NCBI RefSeq assembly: GCF_011058155.1
Contig: NZ_JAALFC010000001.1
Span: 186,001 to 250,000, forward strand
Direction of reading: 5' to 3'
DNA: 64,000 bases
From: Litoribacterium kuwaitense
GTDB taxonomy: Bacteria; Bacillota; Bacilli; Bacillales; DSM-28697
Each line of letters begins with the position of its first letter. The stretch's first letter is position 1. This document shows, in pieces, positions 35,268-44,271 of this stretch. The notes under the pieces are model-generated. The model was not told where the DNA came from and did not search any database. It worked only from the letters and a program-made list of their open reading frames with translations. The position numbers and the translations under genes are program-made.

Positions 35268-35618
35268 ATGGGCTTAGTGGTGGATACGGAAGTGAAAAAT
35301 AATGTACTATGTGTGCGCCTAGTAGGGGAGCTCGATCATCATGCGGCAGATGAGCTGCGAGAAACTTTAGTCAATCGTATTGCCAAACATGATACGAAAC
35401 ATATTGTTTTTAATTTAGAAGGACTTTCGTTTATGGATAGTTCAGGGCTTGGCGTCATCTTAGGACGCTATAAACAAGTGCAGAGCATAGGGGGCAGGGT
35501 GTATGTTTGTGCAATATCCGCTCCTGTGCGACGCCTTTTTGACATGTCAGGGATGTTTAAAATTTTGACGCTTGCCGATGATGAAGATCGATGCTTAGAA
35601 GCTTTGGGGGTGGCGTAA
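35268..35618 (+). CDS. spoIIAA: Anti-anti-sigma-F factor SpoIIAA
   Basis: A 116-residue STAS-domain protein. When unphosphorylated it displaces sigma-F from SpoIIAB in the forespore. The phosphorylatable S58 lies in FMDSSGLGVILGRYK, at the same number as in B. subtilis. The ATG at 35268 gives the expected MGLVVDTEVKN start, 13 nt from AAGGGAG, slightly far. It is directly followed by spoIIAB. Confidence 0.96.
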   Translation: MGLVVDTEVKNNVLCVRLVGELDHHAADELRETLVNRIAKHDTKHIVFNLEGLSFMDSSGLGVILGRYKQVQSIGGRVYVCAISAPVRRLFDMSGMFKILTLADDEDRCLEALGVA

Positions 35619-36059
35619 ATGAGAAACGAAATGCATATTACCTTTTCAGCCCGAAGTGAAAACGAATCATTTGCCCGCGTGGCAGTCGCTTCTTTTATTG
35701 CCCACGTTAATCCGACTTTGGATGAAATGACTGAGATTAAAACTGTCGTTTCAGAAGCCGTCACGAATGCAATCATTCATGGTTACGATCATGATGACCA
35801 AAAGATGATTCAATTGTCAGCCGTTTTGGAAGACGGCAAGGTAGACATCGTCATCCGCGACGAAGGGCATGGTATTGAAAATATTCATGAAGCGATGCAG
35901 CCGTTGTATTCTTCAAAACCGGAGCTTGAGCGCTCGGGCATGGGCTTTACGATTATGGAAAACTTTATGGACGAAGTCAGCGTCGATTCTGGTCCGGGTC
36001 AAGGAACAGTAGTCCGTCTGACAAAATATTTTGCCGCCAAAAAAGCGCTCAGCCAGTAA
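35619..36059 (+). CDS. spoIIAB: Anti-sigma-F factor and kinase SpoIIAB
   Basis: A 146-residue GHKL-fold protein kinase that binds sigma-F and phosphorylates SpoIIAA. ATP-site boxes: [13 protein letters not shown] (N box), [10 protein letters not shown] (G1), and [13 protein letters not shown] (G2). Its ATG touches the spoIIAA stop codon, so translation is coupled; the GGGGGTGG site lies in the end of spoIIAA. Confidence 0.97.
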   Translation: MRNEMHITFSARSENESFARVAVASFIAHVNPTLDEMTEIKTVVSEAVTNAIIHGYDHDDQKMIQLSAVLEDGKVDIVIRDEGHGIENIHEAMQPLYSSKPELERSGMGFTIMENFMDEVSVDSGPGQGTVVRLTKYFAAKKALSQ

Positions 36060-36073
36060 GGAGATATTAGCCT

Positions 36074-36826
36074 ATGGACGTGGATCTCAAAAAACAGGCA
36101 GGCTTTCTCAAAGATGAAGAAGTGAAAGCACTTATTGAGGCCAGTCAAACGGGCGATCAAGCAGCGAGAGATCGAATTGTGCAAAAAAATGTTCGCCTCG
36201 TATGGTCTGTTGTGCAACGGTTTTTAAATCGAGGATACGATCAAGACGATTTATTCCAAATTGGCTGCATCGGTCTATTAAAATCCGTTGATAAATTCGA
36301 TTTAAGCTATGACGTAAAATTTTCAACATACGCTGTCCCGATGATTATTGGGGAAATTCAGCGCTTTATACGCGATGATGGGACAGTAAAGGTCAGTCGC
36401 TCACTAAAGGAAACAGGAAATAAAATCCGTCGTGTGCGGGACGAAATGACAAAGGAGCTTGGGCGGTCGCCGACCATCACTGAAATAGCTGAGAAATTGG
36501 AGCTGTCAACTGAGGATGTCGTTATGGCTCAAGAAGCAAGCCGGAATCCATCGTCTATTCATGAAACGGTTTACGAAAATGATGGTGACCCAATCACTTT
36601 ATTAGATCAGATCGCTGACGATACTCAGCATAAATGGTTTGATCAAATATCTTTAGAAGAAACCATCCGCGGTCTGGATGAACGAGAACGTCTCATTATT
36701 TACTTGCGGTATTATAAAGATCAAACGCAATCTGAGGTTGCCAATCGGCTGGGCATTTCGCAAGTTCAAGTGTCGCGGCTGGAAAAGAAAATTTTAGAAC
36801 ATATGAAAGAACAGATGGGATCGTAA
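36074..36826 (+). CDS. sigF: Forespore sigma factor SigF
   Basis: A 250-residue sigma-70 family factor, first of the compartment-specific regulators. Region 2 reads DLFQIGCIGLLKSVDKFDLSYDVKFSTYAVPMI (split here for clarity: core DLFQIGCIGLL and KFSTYAVPMIIGEIQR), region 3 has LGRSPTITEIAEKL, and region 4 ends with QSEVANRLGISQVQVSRLEKK. AAGGAGATATTAG precedes the ATG. It ends the spoIIA operon; a terminator lies 170 nt downstream. Confidence 0.97.
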   Translation: MDVDLKKQAGFLKDEEVKALIEASQTGDQAARDRIVQKNVRLVWSVVQRFLNRGYDQDDLFQIGCIGLLKSVDKFDLSYDVKFSTYAVPMIIGEIQRFIRDDGTVKVSRSLKETGNKIRRVRDEMTKELGRSPTITEIAEKLELSTEDVVMAQEASRNPSSIHETVYENDGDPITLLDQIADDTQHKWFDQISLEETIRGLDERERLIIYLRYYKDQTQSEVANRLGISQVQVSRLEKKILEHMKEQMGS

Positions 36827-36994
36827 GCTCAGCCTTTTGGCAAACGCTTTCATCCGCCGCCTCGCTCGTCCTCTCAGAAACAATTGGTTCTAATTGAATT
36901 ATCGCTCGCCTTCATGACTGGTTGAAAAATAGAAGAATGACGCTATGAACAAAAGATTGTGGGCAAAGTCACGAATTTACTTTGTCTACACTGT

Positions 36995-37029
36995 GGCAGA
37001 TGGGATGACAACTTCCCACTGCCTTTTTT
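36995..37029 (+). terminator. Terminator downstream of sigF
   Basis: GGCAG and TGGGA pair with TCCCA and CTGCC (one bulged A) across an eight-base loop, followed by six T residues. It separates spoIIA from the sigma-G controlled spoVA operon. Confidence 0.75.
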
Positions 37030-37073
37030 GCGTTGAAGAAAAGACAGTCTCTTTAAACAAGTTCTTTAGAACA

Positions 37074-37104
37074 TGAATGAGAGACGTGGACGTGTCTCAT
37101 ACTA
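37074..37104 (+). promoter_or_regulatory. Sigma-G promoter of the spoVA operon
   Basis: TGAATG at 37074-37079, an 18-nt spacer and CATACTA at 37098-37104 match the late forespore consensus (HGHATR / CATNMTA) at all defined bases. It is 28 nt before the spoVAA start. spoVA is a classical sigma-G operon. Confidence 0.75.
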
Positions 37105-37132
37105 AGACTGAGGGACAAGGAGGTGGCTTTTC

Positions 37133-37754
37133 GTGAACGGATCTCAGGAGATTTACATTCGCATGCGTCAGCGTACGATCGTACAACCAGGGGCAAAGGT
37201 GTACCTGACTGACATTGCCCAATGCATTGCCGCTGAAGAACGTTATGAAAAATTGCAACATCAAGTTGTTCACCACGTCACAGCGGCGGACAAAAATCTC
37301 ATTGTCATTGACGCCATGCAAGTCATACGTATGATTCGGAAGATTTACCCTGATGCAGCGATCCAGACGATTGGACCTTCACAAACCATTATTGTCGTTC
37401 ACTACAAAAAGAGAAAAATGTCACCGTTACTATTCATTTTTGTATGGTTATTGCTGTTTGTAGGTGCAGGCCTAGCAATTATGAACTTTCATGAGGATGT
37501 CAGCATGCGAGCTGTGCATGAAAAATTTTTATTTGATTACTGGAGAAAATAATGAAGAGCCTTTGCTTTTACAAATCCCATACTCGATCGGACTTGGACT
37601 CGGTATGATCTTATTTTTTAATCACATATTTAAAAAGCGCATTAATGAAGAGCCAAGTCCGCTCGAAGTTGAAATGTTTAAATACCAGCAGGATCTCGAT
37701 TCGTATACCGCCATTCATGAAAATAAAGAAAGTGAAAAAAAAGATGTGGATTAA
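37133..37754 (+). pseudogene. spoVAA: Stage V sporulation protein AA, frameshifted
   Basis: SpoVA proteins move dipicolinic acid into and out of the spore. The first frame (GTG at 37133 behind AAGGAGGTGG) gives the soluble domain and first membrane span to [16 protein letters not shown], then stops at 37552. The family continuation [20 protein letters not shown] and [15 protein letters not shown] is in the +1 frame to 37754. Dropping one T from the T5 run at 37526-37530 (after A5) joins them as HEKFYLITGE and gives 206 residues, the same as B. subtilis SpoVAA. As read the protein lacks its second span. Overlaps spoVAB by 11 nt. Confidence 0.92.
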
Positions 37755-38160
37755 CCTATTCATTGCTTTTGCTGGTCTTGCTGGTGGTGTGGCCGTCGGA
37801 ACTGGTTTTGTCGCTTTTTTAAGTGTGCTTGGCATTTTGCCTCGATTAATGCAGCTGACGAAAACAGAAGGACAAATGAAGGCTTATGAATGGGCGATTG
37901 TTTCTGGAACATTGTTTAGCACTTGGGCAAGCTTTCGGCCATTTCCAATGGGCGGGCCTGACTGGATCAACCTCCCTGTGGGGCTGCTTGCTGGCATTTT
38001 TATCGGCATGCTTGCTGCGGCATTAACGGAAGTACTTAATGTCTTTCCGCTGTTAGCGAAACGAATCGGCTTAGATGGGCAAATCATCTGGCTGCTGATG
38101 GCTTTAGTGTTTGGCAAGATCGCCGGGTCGTTATTTCACTGGCTGATATTTATACATTAA
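37744..38160 (+). CDS. spoVAB: Stage V sporulation protein AB
   Basis: A 138-residue membrane protein with four hydrophobic spans. The family core [16 protein letters not shown] and [21 protein letters not shown]...[11 protein letters not shown] is clear. The ATG at 37744 lies inside the end of spoVAA, so translation is coupled. Part of the sigma-G spoVA operon needed for dipicolinate handling. Confidence 0.93.
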   Translation: MWINLFIAFAGLAGGVAVGTGFVAFLSVLGILPRLMQLTKTEGQMKAYEWAIVSGTLFSTWASFRPFPMGGPDWINLPVGLLAGIFIGMLAAALTEVLNVFPLLAKRIGLDGQIIWLLMALVFGKIAGSLFHWLIFIH

Positions 38161-38177
38161 GTGAGGAGGGACACCCC

Positions 38178-38756
38178 ATGAAGCCTACGTTTACAATTTT
38201 TGTGACAGATGGCGATGAATATGCTGAGAAAAATGTGCACTATGCAGCACGTAAATATGGGGCAGCTTGCATCTCAGTGTCAAGTGGTAACCCGACGATG
38301 ATGACGGGAAAAGAACTCCTTCAAGTAATGGCGCAAACAGAAGAACGTTTGCAGTTCATTATGTTTGATGATTGTGGGCTAGCAGGCGAAGGGCCCGGGG
38401 AGCAGGCGATGTTAGAGATCGCTGCTCATCAAGATGTGCGTGTCCTCGGTGTGATCGCGGTCGCTTCAAAAACAAGAAGGGGCGATGGGGAATGGGCAAG
38501 CGTTGATGTGTCTGTCGATCGCTATGGCAAGTTGACACATCATGCTATAGATAAAAGTGGTTTGCCGGATATTGAAGTCGGGCGCGTCTATGGAGATACT
38601 GTCGATTGCCTTGAGAAGCTACGCCCAGCAACGATTGTCGGCATTGGAGATATTGGGAAAATGGACGGTCGAGATACAGTCGAACGAGGAGCGCCGATTA
38701 CGTGCCAGGCGATTGAACTTATTTTAGAAAGGAGTGGGTTTCAGGATGACAGATGA
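38178..38756 (+). CDS. spoVAEA: Stage V sporulation protein AEA
   Basis: A 192-residue soluble protein of the SpoVAEa family (IFVTDGDEYAEKNV, SSGNPTMMTGKELL, MFDDCGLAGEGPGE, VGRVYGDTVD, VGIGDIGKMDGRD). In B. subtilis it coats the outer face of the inner spore membrane region and influences germination kinetics. The expected preceding genes spoVAC, spoVAD and spoVAEB are absent: only 17 nt separate it from spoVAB. GAGGAGGG precedes the ATG. Confidence 0.9.
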   Translation: MKPTFTIFVTDGDEYAEKNVHYAARKYGAACISVSSGNPTMMTGKELLQVMAQTEERLQFIMFDDCGLAGEGPGEQAMLEIAAHQDVRVLGVIAVASKTRRGDGEWASVDVSVDRYGKLTHHAIDKSGLPDIEVGRVYGDTVDCLEKLRPATIVGIGDIGKMDGRDTVERGAPITCQAIELILERSGFQDDR

Positions 38757-40227
38757 AGAACAAAAACAAACACCACTCAGCAGTCGCGTCAAAGACATCG
38801 AGCAATACTTTACGAAGCATCTTGGAATGAATGTTTCCTTTGATATAGGTGTAAGAAAGCTCAGGGTGATGGATACCCATATTCACATATATTATGTCAC
38901 GGGTTTATGCGATTCCCAAATCGTTTCAGAGATCATTGAAGAATTACTTCACTTGAACGAAAATGAAAAGCATGGTGCTAGTGAAGTAAAGGCAGCCATT
39001 CACAACCGTTTAGTTCATCAACAAGTTACCCCGGTAAAAACTTATGATGAAGCAGCGGATGAAGTGCTGTCAGGGCTTATTTTTGTAGCAATTGATGGTA
39101 GAACGGAAGGGTTTGCCATTGATGTACGTAATTATCCGGGGAGAAGCCCAGAAGAACCAGACACAGAAAAAGTCGTCCGTGGGTCTCGAGACGGTTTTAC
39201 AGAAAACATCATCGAAAACACGGCAATGACAAGGCGAAGAATTCGTGATGAGCGGCTTCGTTTCCAAATGATGCAAATCGGAGAGCGTTCAAAAACAGAT
39301 GTTTGTATTGCTTACTTAGAAGACGTTGCTGATGAAGAGAGAATACGTATTATCCGTAATAAGTTAGACACGATTGACATTGACGGGCTGCCAATGTCAG
39401 ATAAGACAGTGGAAGAATTTCTCGTCAATCAAGGCTATAACCCATTCCCGCTAGTACGGTATACGGAACGACCAGATGTTGCTTCATCCCACTTGCTTGA
39501 AGGGCACGTGCTGGTTTTCGTCGACACGTCGCCAAGTGTCATTATTACGCCGACGACTTTTTTTCACCATGTCCAACACGCCGAAGAATTTCGCCAAGTG
39601 CCGACGATGGGAGCCTTTTATCGGTGGATTCGTTTCTTTGGGATGATCGCATCGTTATTACTAACCCCACTTTGGTTTTTATTTGTGCTTGATCCGAGCT
39701 TGCTCGCGGAAGAGCTTGGTTTTATCGGGCCAAGTGAGGCGACCAATATCCCGATTGTTGCTCAGCTGCTATTGGCCGATTTCGGTATTGATTTAATGCG
39801 AATGGCCGCGATCCATACACCTGCCCCACTTTCAACAGCGATGGGCTTAATTGCCGCAGTGCTCATTGGGCAAATTGCGATTGAGGTTGGGCTATTTACG
39901 AATGAAGTCATTTTATATGTCGCTGTCGCCGCCATCGGCTCTTTTGCAACGCCAAGCTATGAATTAGGTGTTGCCAATAAAATTGCGCGGCTCATTTTTA
40001 TCATTAGTGTATTCTTTTTCCAAGTACCAGGGCTTGTCATTGCATTAACGGTCTTTGTTTTATTTCTTGCTTCCATTCGCAGCTTGGAAACGCCTTATTT
40101 ATGGCCGCTTCTCCCATTTAACCCGAAAGCTTTATGGCATGTGCTGATGAGAGTAACTGTGCCGCTGTCAAATACGAGACCGAGTATTGTGAAGCCACGC
40201 AATCGAAAAAGCCAGCCAGTGAAGTAA
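38746..40227 (+). CDS. spoVAF: Stage V sporulation protein AF (GerA-type germination family)
   Basis: A 493-residue protein of the GerA A-subunit family. The N-terminal soluble half (1-290) has the family box GHVLVFVDTSPSVIITPTTF, followed by several membrane spans (about 300-460) with FATPSYELGVANKIARL. SpoVAF is thought to modulate spore germination. The ATG at 38746 is well spaced from AAAGGAG; the GTG at 38734 touches it. It overlaps spoVAEA by 11 nt and ends the operon. Confidence 0.93.
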   Translation: MTDEEQKQTPLSSRVKDIEQYFTKHLGMNVSFDIGVRKLRVMDTHIHIYYVTGLCDSQIVSEIIEELLHLNENEKHGASEVKAAIHNRLVHQQVTPVKTYDEAADEVLSGLIFVAIDGRTEGFAIDVRNYPGRSPEEPDTEKVVRGSRDGFTENIIENTAMTRRRIRDERLRFQMMQIGERSKTDVCIAYLEDVADEERIRIIRNKLDTIDIDGLPMSDKTVEEFLVNQGYNPFPLVRYTERPDVASSHLLEGHVLVFVDTSPSVIITPTTFFHHVQHAEEFRQVPTMGAFYRWIRFFGMIASLLLTPLWFLFVLDPSLLAEELGFIGPSEATNIPIVAQLLLADFGIDLMRMAAIHTPAPLSTAMGLIAAVLIGQIAIEVGLFTNEVILYVAVAAIGSFATPSYELGVANKIARLIFIISVFFFQVPGLVIALTVFVLFLASIRSLETPYLWPLLPFNPKALWHVLMRVTVPLSNTRPSIVKPRNRKSQPVK

Positions 40228-40241
40228 GAGCGTTTGCATCT

Positions 40242-40267
40242 CTTTACTTAACTGTGGTAAAGTTTTA
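40242..40267 (+). terminator. Weak terminator-like hairpin after spoVAF
   Basis: CTTTAC pairs with GTAAAG around nine bases, followed by TTTT. It begins 15 nt past the spoVAF stop. Confidence 0.4.
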
Positions 40268-40301
40268 ACAAGTTTGTACTACTTTGAAAGTATAAGGGAC
40301 G

Positions 40302-41657
40302 ATGACGATGGAGCAATTTCAACATACGAATGAACGTGGACATTTATTGATTGGTGGCATGGATGCCATCGATTTGGCTGAAGAGTACCAAACGCCTTTG
40401 ATCGCTTATGACGTTAATGAAATTCGTGCACAAGCCGCGCGCATGCATAAAGCTTTCCAAAAGCGAGACCTGTCCTATCAAATCGCCTATGCAAGCAAAG
40501 CTTTTTCATGCGTAGCGATGGTACAGCTCGCCATGGAAGAAAAGTTAAGCTTGGACGTCGTGTCAGCAGGAGAACTCTACACGGCGTTAAAAGCTGGCTA
40601 TCCTGCGGAAAACATTCATTTTCACGGGAATAATAAAAGTCACGAAGAGTTGACGATGGCGGTTGATGCGGGCATTGGCTGTGTCGTCGTAGACAATTTT
40701 TACGAGCTCACGCTTCTTGACGGCATCTGTGAAGAAAAAAAGCGAGCAGTGTCTGTTCTTCTCCGTGTTACGCCTGGAATTGAAGCACACACGCATGAGT
40801 ATATTTTGACCGGGCAAGAAGATTCAAAGTTTGGCTTCGATATTATGAGTGGTCAAGCCGACAAAGCCTTGGAATTTACGCTACATTCAGAGCACTTAAA
40901 CTGGCTTGGGGTTCACTCGCATATCGGCTCACAAATTTTTGAGCCCGATGGCTTTTTCCTCGCAACGGACAAAGTCGTCGGACTTTTAAGTCGCTGGAAG
41001 GACATCTACGGTAAGAATCCAGCGGTGTTAAACATTGGCGGTGGTTTTGGAATACGTTACACGAATGAAGATACACCACTTGAGGTCGATCAGCTGCTTG
41101 GCAATGTGCTGGATCATTTACTCGACCGTGTCAACGCTGCGCAAATGGAAATACCGGAAATATGGATTGAGCCCGGGCGTGCGCTTGTCGGTGAAGCTGC
41201 TACGACCCTTTATACGATTGGTAGTCGTAAAGATATCCCTGGCGTCCGCTCGTATGTTTCCGTTGATGGAGGAATGAGTGACAATTTACGACCGGCGCTT
41301 TATCAAGCGAAATACGAAGCCTGTTTGGCAAAACGCCCGACAGCACCTGCTGAAGAGGTCGTATCGATTGCTGGAAAATGTTGTGAAACTGGTGATATGC
41401 TCATTTGGGACGCATCATTGCCTAAAAGTGAAGCTGGGGATGTTTTAGCTGTGCCTAGTACAGGCGCATATGGATACGCTATGGCGAATCATTATAACCG
41501 TATCCCGCGACCTGCCGTAGTGTTTGTGGAAGGGGAAGAAGCGAAAGTCGTCATTCGCAGAGAAACGCTAGATGACCTTATCCGGCTTGACGAGCCTTGG
41601 ACATCTGAGCAAAAGCACTCTGCAATATCTAATAAAAAGGAGATTAAAAGCATATGA
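40302..41657 (+). CDS. lysA: Diaminopimelate decarboxylase
   Basis: A 451-residue PLP enzyme of fold type III; the last step of lysine synthesis. The cofactor lysine is K66 in [45 protein letters not shown], and the CCETGDM catalytic Cys segment follow. Two ATGs (40302 and 40308) are possible behind AAGGGACG; 40308 is better spaced. The stop overlaps the ppiB start (ATGA). lysA follows spoVAF in B. subtilis too, although its promoter here is not clear. Confidence 0.95.
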   Translation: MTMEQFQHTNERGHLLIGGMDAIDLAEEYQTPLIAYDVNEIRAQAARMHKAFQKRDLSYQIAYASKAFSCVAMVQLAMEEKLSLDVVSAGELYTALKAGYPAENIHFHGNNKSHEELTMAVDAGIGCVVVDNFYELTLLDGICEEKKRAVSVLLRVTPGIEAHTHEYILTGQEDSKFGFDIMSGQADKALEFTLHSEHLNWLGVHSHIGSQIFEPDGFFLATDKVVGLLSRWKDIYGKNPAVLNIGGGFGIRYTNEDTPLEVDQLLGNVLDHLLDRVNAAQMEIPEIWIEPGRALVGEAATTLYTIGSRKDIPGVRSYVSVDGGMSDNLRPALYQAKYEACLAKRPTAPAEEVVSIAGKCCETGDMLIWDASLPKSEAGDVLAVPSTGAYGYAMANHYNRIPRPAVVFVEGEEAKVVIRRETLDDLIRLDEPWTSEQKHSAISNKKEIKSI

Positions 41658-42061
41658 AACAGGCAGTTATTACAATGGAGAATGGTCAAAAAATAAAAAT
41701 TAAACTCTTTCCAGAGGAAGCACCCATCACAGTAGAAAACTTTGAAACTTTGATTAAAAAAGGTTTTTATGATGGTTTGACTTTTCATCGTGTCATTCCC
41801 GGCTTCGTTTCTCAAGGTGGTTGCCCGATCGGCAATGGAACTGGGAATGCGGGACATACGATCAAATGTGAGGCAGAGCAAAACGTGCACAAACATGTCG
41901 CTGGGACATTGTCGATGGCGCATGCGGGCAAAGATACAGGAAGCTGTCAGTTCTTTATCGTGCATGAACCACAGCCTCACCTAGACGGTGTCCATACTGT
42001 GTTTGGTCAGGTGACCGAAGGATTAGACGTTGCGGTGGCGATGAAAATGGTGATCGCATGA
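41654..42061 (+). CDS. ppiB: Peptidyl-prolyl cis-trans isomerase (cyclophilin), C-terminus frameshifted
   Basis: A cyclophilin of 135 residues as read, with [46 protein letters not shown] and [11 protein letters not shown], all catalytic-core motifs. The frame ends MKMVIA. If one A is restored in AAAA at 42044-42047 it continues as [16 protein letters not shown] to a TAA at 42088-42090, 145 residues, matching the normal end of PpiB. The core is intact either way, so activity may survive. Overlaps lysA by four bases. Confidence 0.9.
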   Translation: MKQAVITMENGQKIKIKLFPEEAPITVENFETLIKKGFYDGLTFHRVIPGFVSQGGCPIGNGTGNAGHTIKCEAEQNVHKHVAGTLSMAHAGKDTGSCQFFIVHEPQPHLDGVHTVFGQVTEGLDVAVAMKMVIA

Positions 42062-42082
42062 CTTCTGTGACGCTTGAAGAGC

Positions 42083-42174
42083 ATGCGTAAAAAAACATTC
42101 GTTTGTTTGTCATCCTTCTGGTAGCTTCGCTGCTGTGGGGGTTCGTTGCTGCGCTGTATATTATTACAAAATAA
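42083..42174 (+). other. Possible frameshifted micro-gene for a 30-residue membrane peptide
   Basis: An ATG at 42083 would overlap the repaired ppiB stop (ATGCGTAA). As read it stops after 13 codons. With one extra A in the A7 run at 42089-42095 it becomes MRKKNIR followed by the hydrophobic stretch LFVILLVASLLWGFVAALYI and ends at 42174, a single-span peptide of 30 residues. Not a family I recognise. The hydrophobic run without a stop and the overlap with ppiB support it, but no SD is evident. Confidence 0.35.
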
Positions 42175-42237
42175 ATAAAATACATTGCTCTAGCATCATG
42201 TAACAAATTAGCGTATACTGTATGCATCCAACAGAAT

Positions 42238-42386
42238 AATACCTTCGGGGCAGGGTGAAAATCCCGACCGGCGGTGATGGATCTTTAAATTAAGATCCTC
42301 AGTCCGTGACCCGTTTTGCACATGCAAAGCGGTGGACCTGGTGAAAATCCGGGACCGACAGTGAAAGTCTGGATGGGAGAAGGTAG
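42238..42386 (+). ncRNA. FMN riboswitch (RFN element)
   Basis: All conserved RFN segments appear in order: ACCTTCGGGGCAGGGTG, AAATCCCGACCGGCGGT, AGTCCGTGACCCG, GTGGACCTGGTGAAAATC, ACCGACAGTGAAAGTCTGG and ATGGGAGAAGG. FMN binding is expected to stop expression of the rib operon. Downstream lie a long hairpin at about 42397-42430 and the intrinsic terminator at 42500-42530, which form the expression platform. TATACT at 42214-42219 is a likely -10, placing the transcript start near 42226. Confidence 0.97.
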
Positions 42387-42499
42387 GTCGTTCAGTACAC
42401 CTCATTTTTTGAAAAATGAAGTTGTGCTGGGCTTCTTTAGTGACGCAAAGCATGCGGCGGCGTTTTTCTGACCGTATGATTATTATTTGTGCCTTTTTC

Positions 42500-42530
42500 A
42501 CCCCGAACATATCGTTCGGGGTTTTATTTT
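42500..42530 (+). terminator. Riboswitch-controlled terminator before ribD
   Basis: CCCCGAAC pairs with GTTCGGGG around ATATC, followed by TTTTATTTTT. It ends 35 nt before ribD. Confidence 0.9.
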
Positions 42531-42565
42531 TGTTTTTTGTGCTTTAGAACAGGGGGGAAAGATCG

Positions 42566-43642
42566 ATGACGGATGAGCATTATATGAATATGGCGTTACA
42601 GCTGGCTCGTCAAGCACGTGGGCAAGTATCGCCCAATCCGCTTGTGGGCGCGGTTTTAGTCAAAGAAGGCAAAATCATTGGAACTGGCGCTCACTTACGA
42701 GCCGGGGGCGCGCACGCAGAGGTTCATGCACTAAGAGCTGCTGGAGATGCTTGCGGCGCGACGATGTATGTCACACTCGAGCCATGTAGTCACTTTGGTC
42801 GCACACCTCCGTGTAGTGACGCCTTAATTCAACATCAAGTCAAACGTGTCGTCATCGCCTGTACAGATCCTAACCCTGAGGTTGCTGGGCGTGGCATCGA
42901 AAAGCTAAATGAGGCCGGTATTGATGTGACGCTAGGTGTGTTGGAGGACGAAGCGCGCGAGCTTAATCGCATATTTTTTCATCATATACGCTATCAACGT
43001 CCATTTATTACGTTGAAATTTGCGGCCAGCCTTGACGGAAAAATAGCGACAAGCGAAGGAGAGAGCCAGTGGATTACGTCTTCTCATGCACGTTATGACG
43101 GTTGGAAAGAGCGTCACGATCATGATGGTATCGTCGTTGGTATAGGCACCATTCTCGCAGACGACCCATCGCTGACTGCTCGCATCCCTGGAGGACGACA
43201 TCCAGAGCGTATTATCCTTGACACGCATTTGCAGCTCCCTTTAGACGCCAAAGTCGTCATCGATCAAATGGCCCCGACGTGGGTTATTACATCTGAAGAA
43301 GCCCCTATAGCACGAGAAAAAGCGCTTAAAAACAGAGGTGTGCGCGTCATTCGCAGTCACCCAAGAAAATTACACGACTGGCTCCATATCCTTTGGCAGC
43401 ATCACATTTGCTCAGTGTACGTCGAAGGTGGATCAGAAGTGCTCGCTAGCTTTTTGCAAGAAAAACAATTTCAACGTGTCGTCGCCTACTTTGCGCCTAC
43501 GTTAATTGGAGGCGCGAACGCTCCTTCTGCTTTTGGAGGAAGGGGCATTCCATCCCTATCTGAAACCCCCGCCCTATCGGTTCATTCTGTGGATACCTTA
43601 GGATCAGATATCAAAGTGGTTTTATACAGAGGAGGCGTGTAA
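42566..43642 (+). CDS. ribD: Riboflavin biosynthesis deaminase/reductase RibD
   Basis: A 358-residue bifunctional enzyme performing pathway steps two and three. The N-terminal deaminase (1-145) has zinc ligands in HAEVHAL and EPCSHFGRTPPCSDAL. The reductase domain (146-358) begins at RPFITLKFAASLDGKIA with DGIVVGIGTILADDPSLT and the YVEGGSEVL strand. GGGGGGAAAG precedes the ATG. First gene of the FMN-riboswitch operon. Confidence 0.96.
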   Translation: MTDEHYMNMALQLARQARGQVSPNPLVGAVLVKEGKIIGTGAHLRAGGAHAEVHALRAAGDACGATMYVTLEPCSHFGRTPPCSDALIQHQVKRVVIACTDPNPEVAGRGIEKLNEAGIDVTLGVLEDEARELNRIFFHHIRYQRPFITLKFAASLDGKIATSEGESQWITSSHARYDGWKERHDHDGIVVGIGTILADDPSLTARIPGGRHPERIILDTHLQLPLDAKVVIDQMAPTWVITSEEAPIAREKALKNRGVRVIRSHPRKLHDWLHILWQHHICSVYVEGGSEVLASFLQEKQFQRVVAYFAPTLIGGANAPSAFGGRGIPSLSETPALSVHSVDTLGSDIKVVLYRGGV

Positions 43643-43645
43643 GCG

Positions 43646-44257
43646 TTGTTTACAGGAATTGTTGAAGAAATCGGAATCGTAAAAGAGCTGTTCGCAGACA
43701 AAGATGAGTATGGGCTTATTCTTCAGGTGCGCAAGATTTGTAATGATATTCAGCTTGGCGACAGTGTCGCCGTCAATGGCGTCTGTTTGACTGTACGGGC
43801 AATACACGAAAAAACAGTTACGCTCGATGTAATGCCAGAAACACTACGAGCAACGACGTTAGACTCTTTTAAGGAAGGTACGCTCGTTAATGTCGAACGA
43901 TCTTTACGGGCTGATGGTCGATTTGGCGGTCATTTTGTCAGTGGTCATGTCGATGGGACAGGCCGTGTGCTTGCTGTTGAGAAAGATCAAAATGCTCTTA
44001 ATCTGCATATTGAGCTTACGCAAGACCTTTCGCGTTATGTGGTTATGAAGGGATCAGTGGCCGTCGACGGCACAAGTCTTACAGTTTTCGGGATTCAGAA
44101 TCAAATTTTGCATATTTCGTTAATCCCACACACGTCGGAGCAGACGATTCTCGGTCGGAAGCAGCCTGATGATTTCGTCAATATAGAAGTTGATTTACTT
44201 ATGAAGTACGTCGAACAACTTCATCATTCTGATCAAAGCACCAGAGTTCATGCATAA
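43646..44257 (+). CDS. ribE: Riboflavin synthase alpha chain
   Basis: A 203-residue enzyme that dismutates two lumazine molecules into riboflavin. Two homologous lumazine-binding repeats are visible: MFTGIVEEIG...GDSVAVNGVCLTV...VDVMPETLR-like, and HFVSGHVDGTGRV...GSVAVDGTSLTVFG. TTG start at 43646, 3 nt after ribD. The 15 nt to ribBA hold AAGGGGG. Confidence 0.95.
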   Translation: MFTGIVEEIGIVKELFADKDEYGLILQVRKICNDIQLGDSVAVNGVCLTVRAIHEKTVTLDVMPETLRATTLDSFKEGTLVNVERSLRADGRFGGHFVSGHVDGTGRVLAVEKDQNALNLHIELTQDLSRYVVMKGSVAVDGTSLTVFGIQNQILHISLIPHTSEQTILGRKQPDDFVNIEVDLLMKYVEQLHHSDQSTRVHA

Positions 44258-44271
44258 AAGGGGGTAAGGCA

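Larger units (their letters stand above)
36827..37132. other. 306-nt gap between sigF and spoVAA
   Basis: Holds no reading frame of note. Contains a terminator at 36995-37029 and the spoVA promoter at 37074-37104, and an AAGGAGGTGG site at 37118-37127 for spoVAA. Confidence 0.5.
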
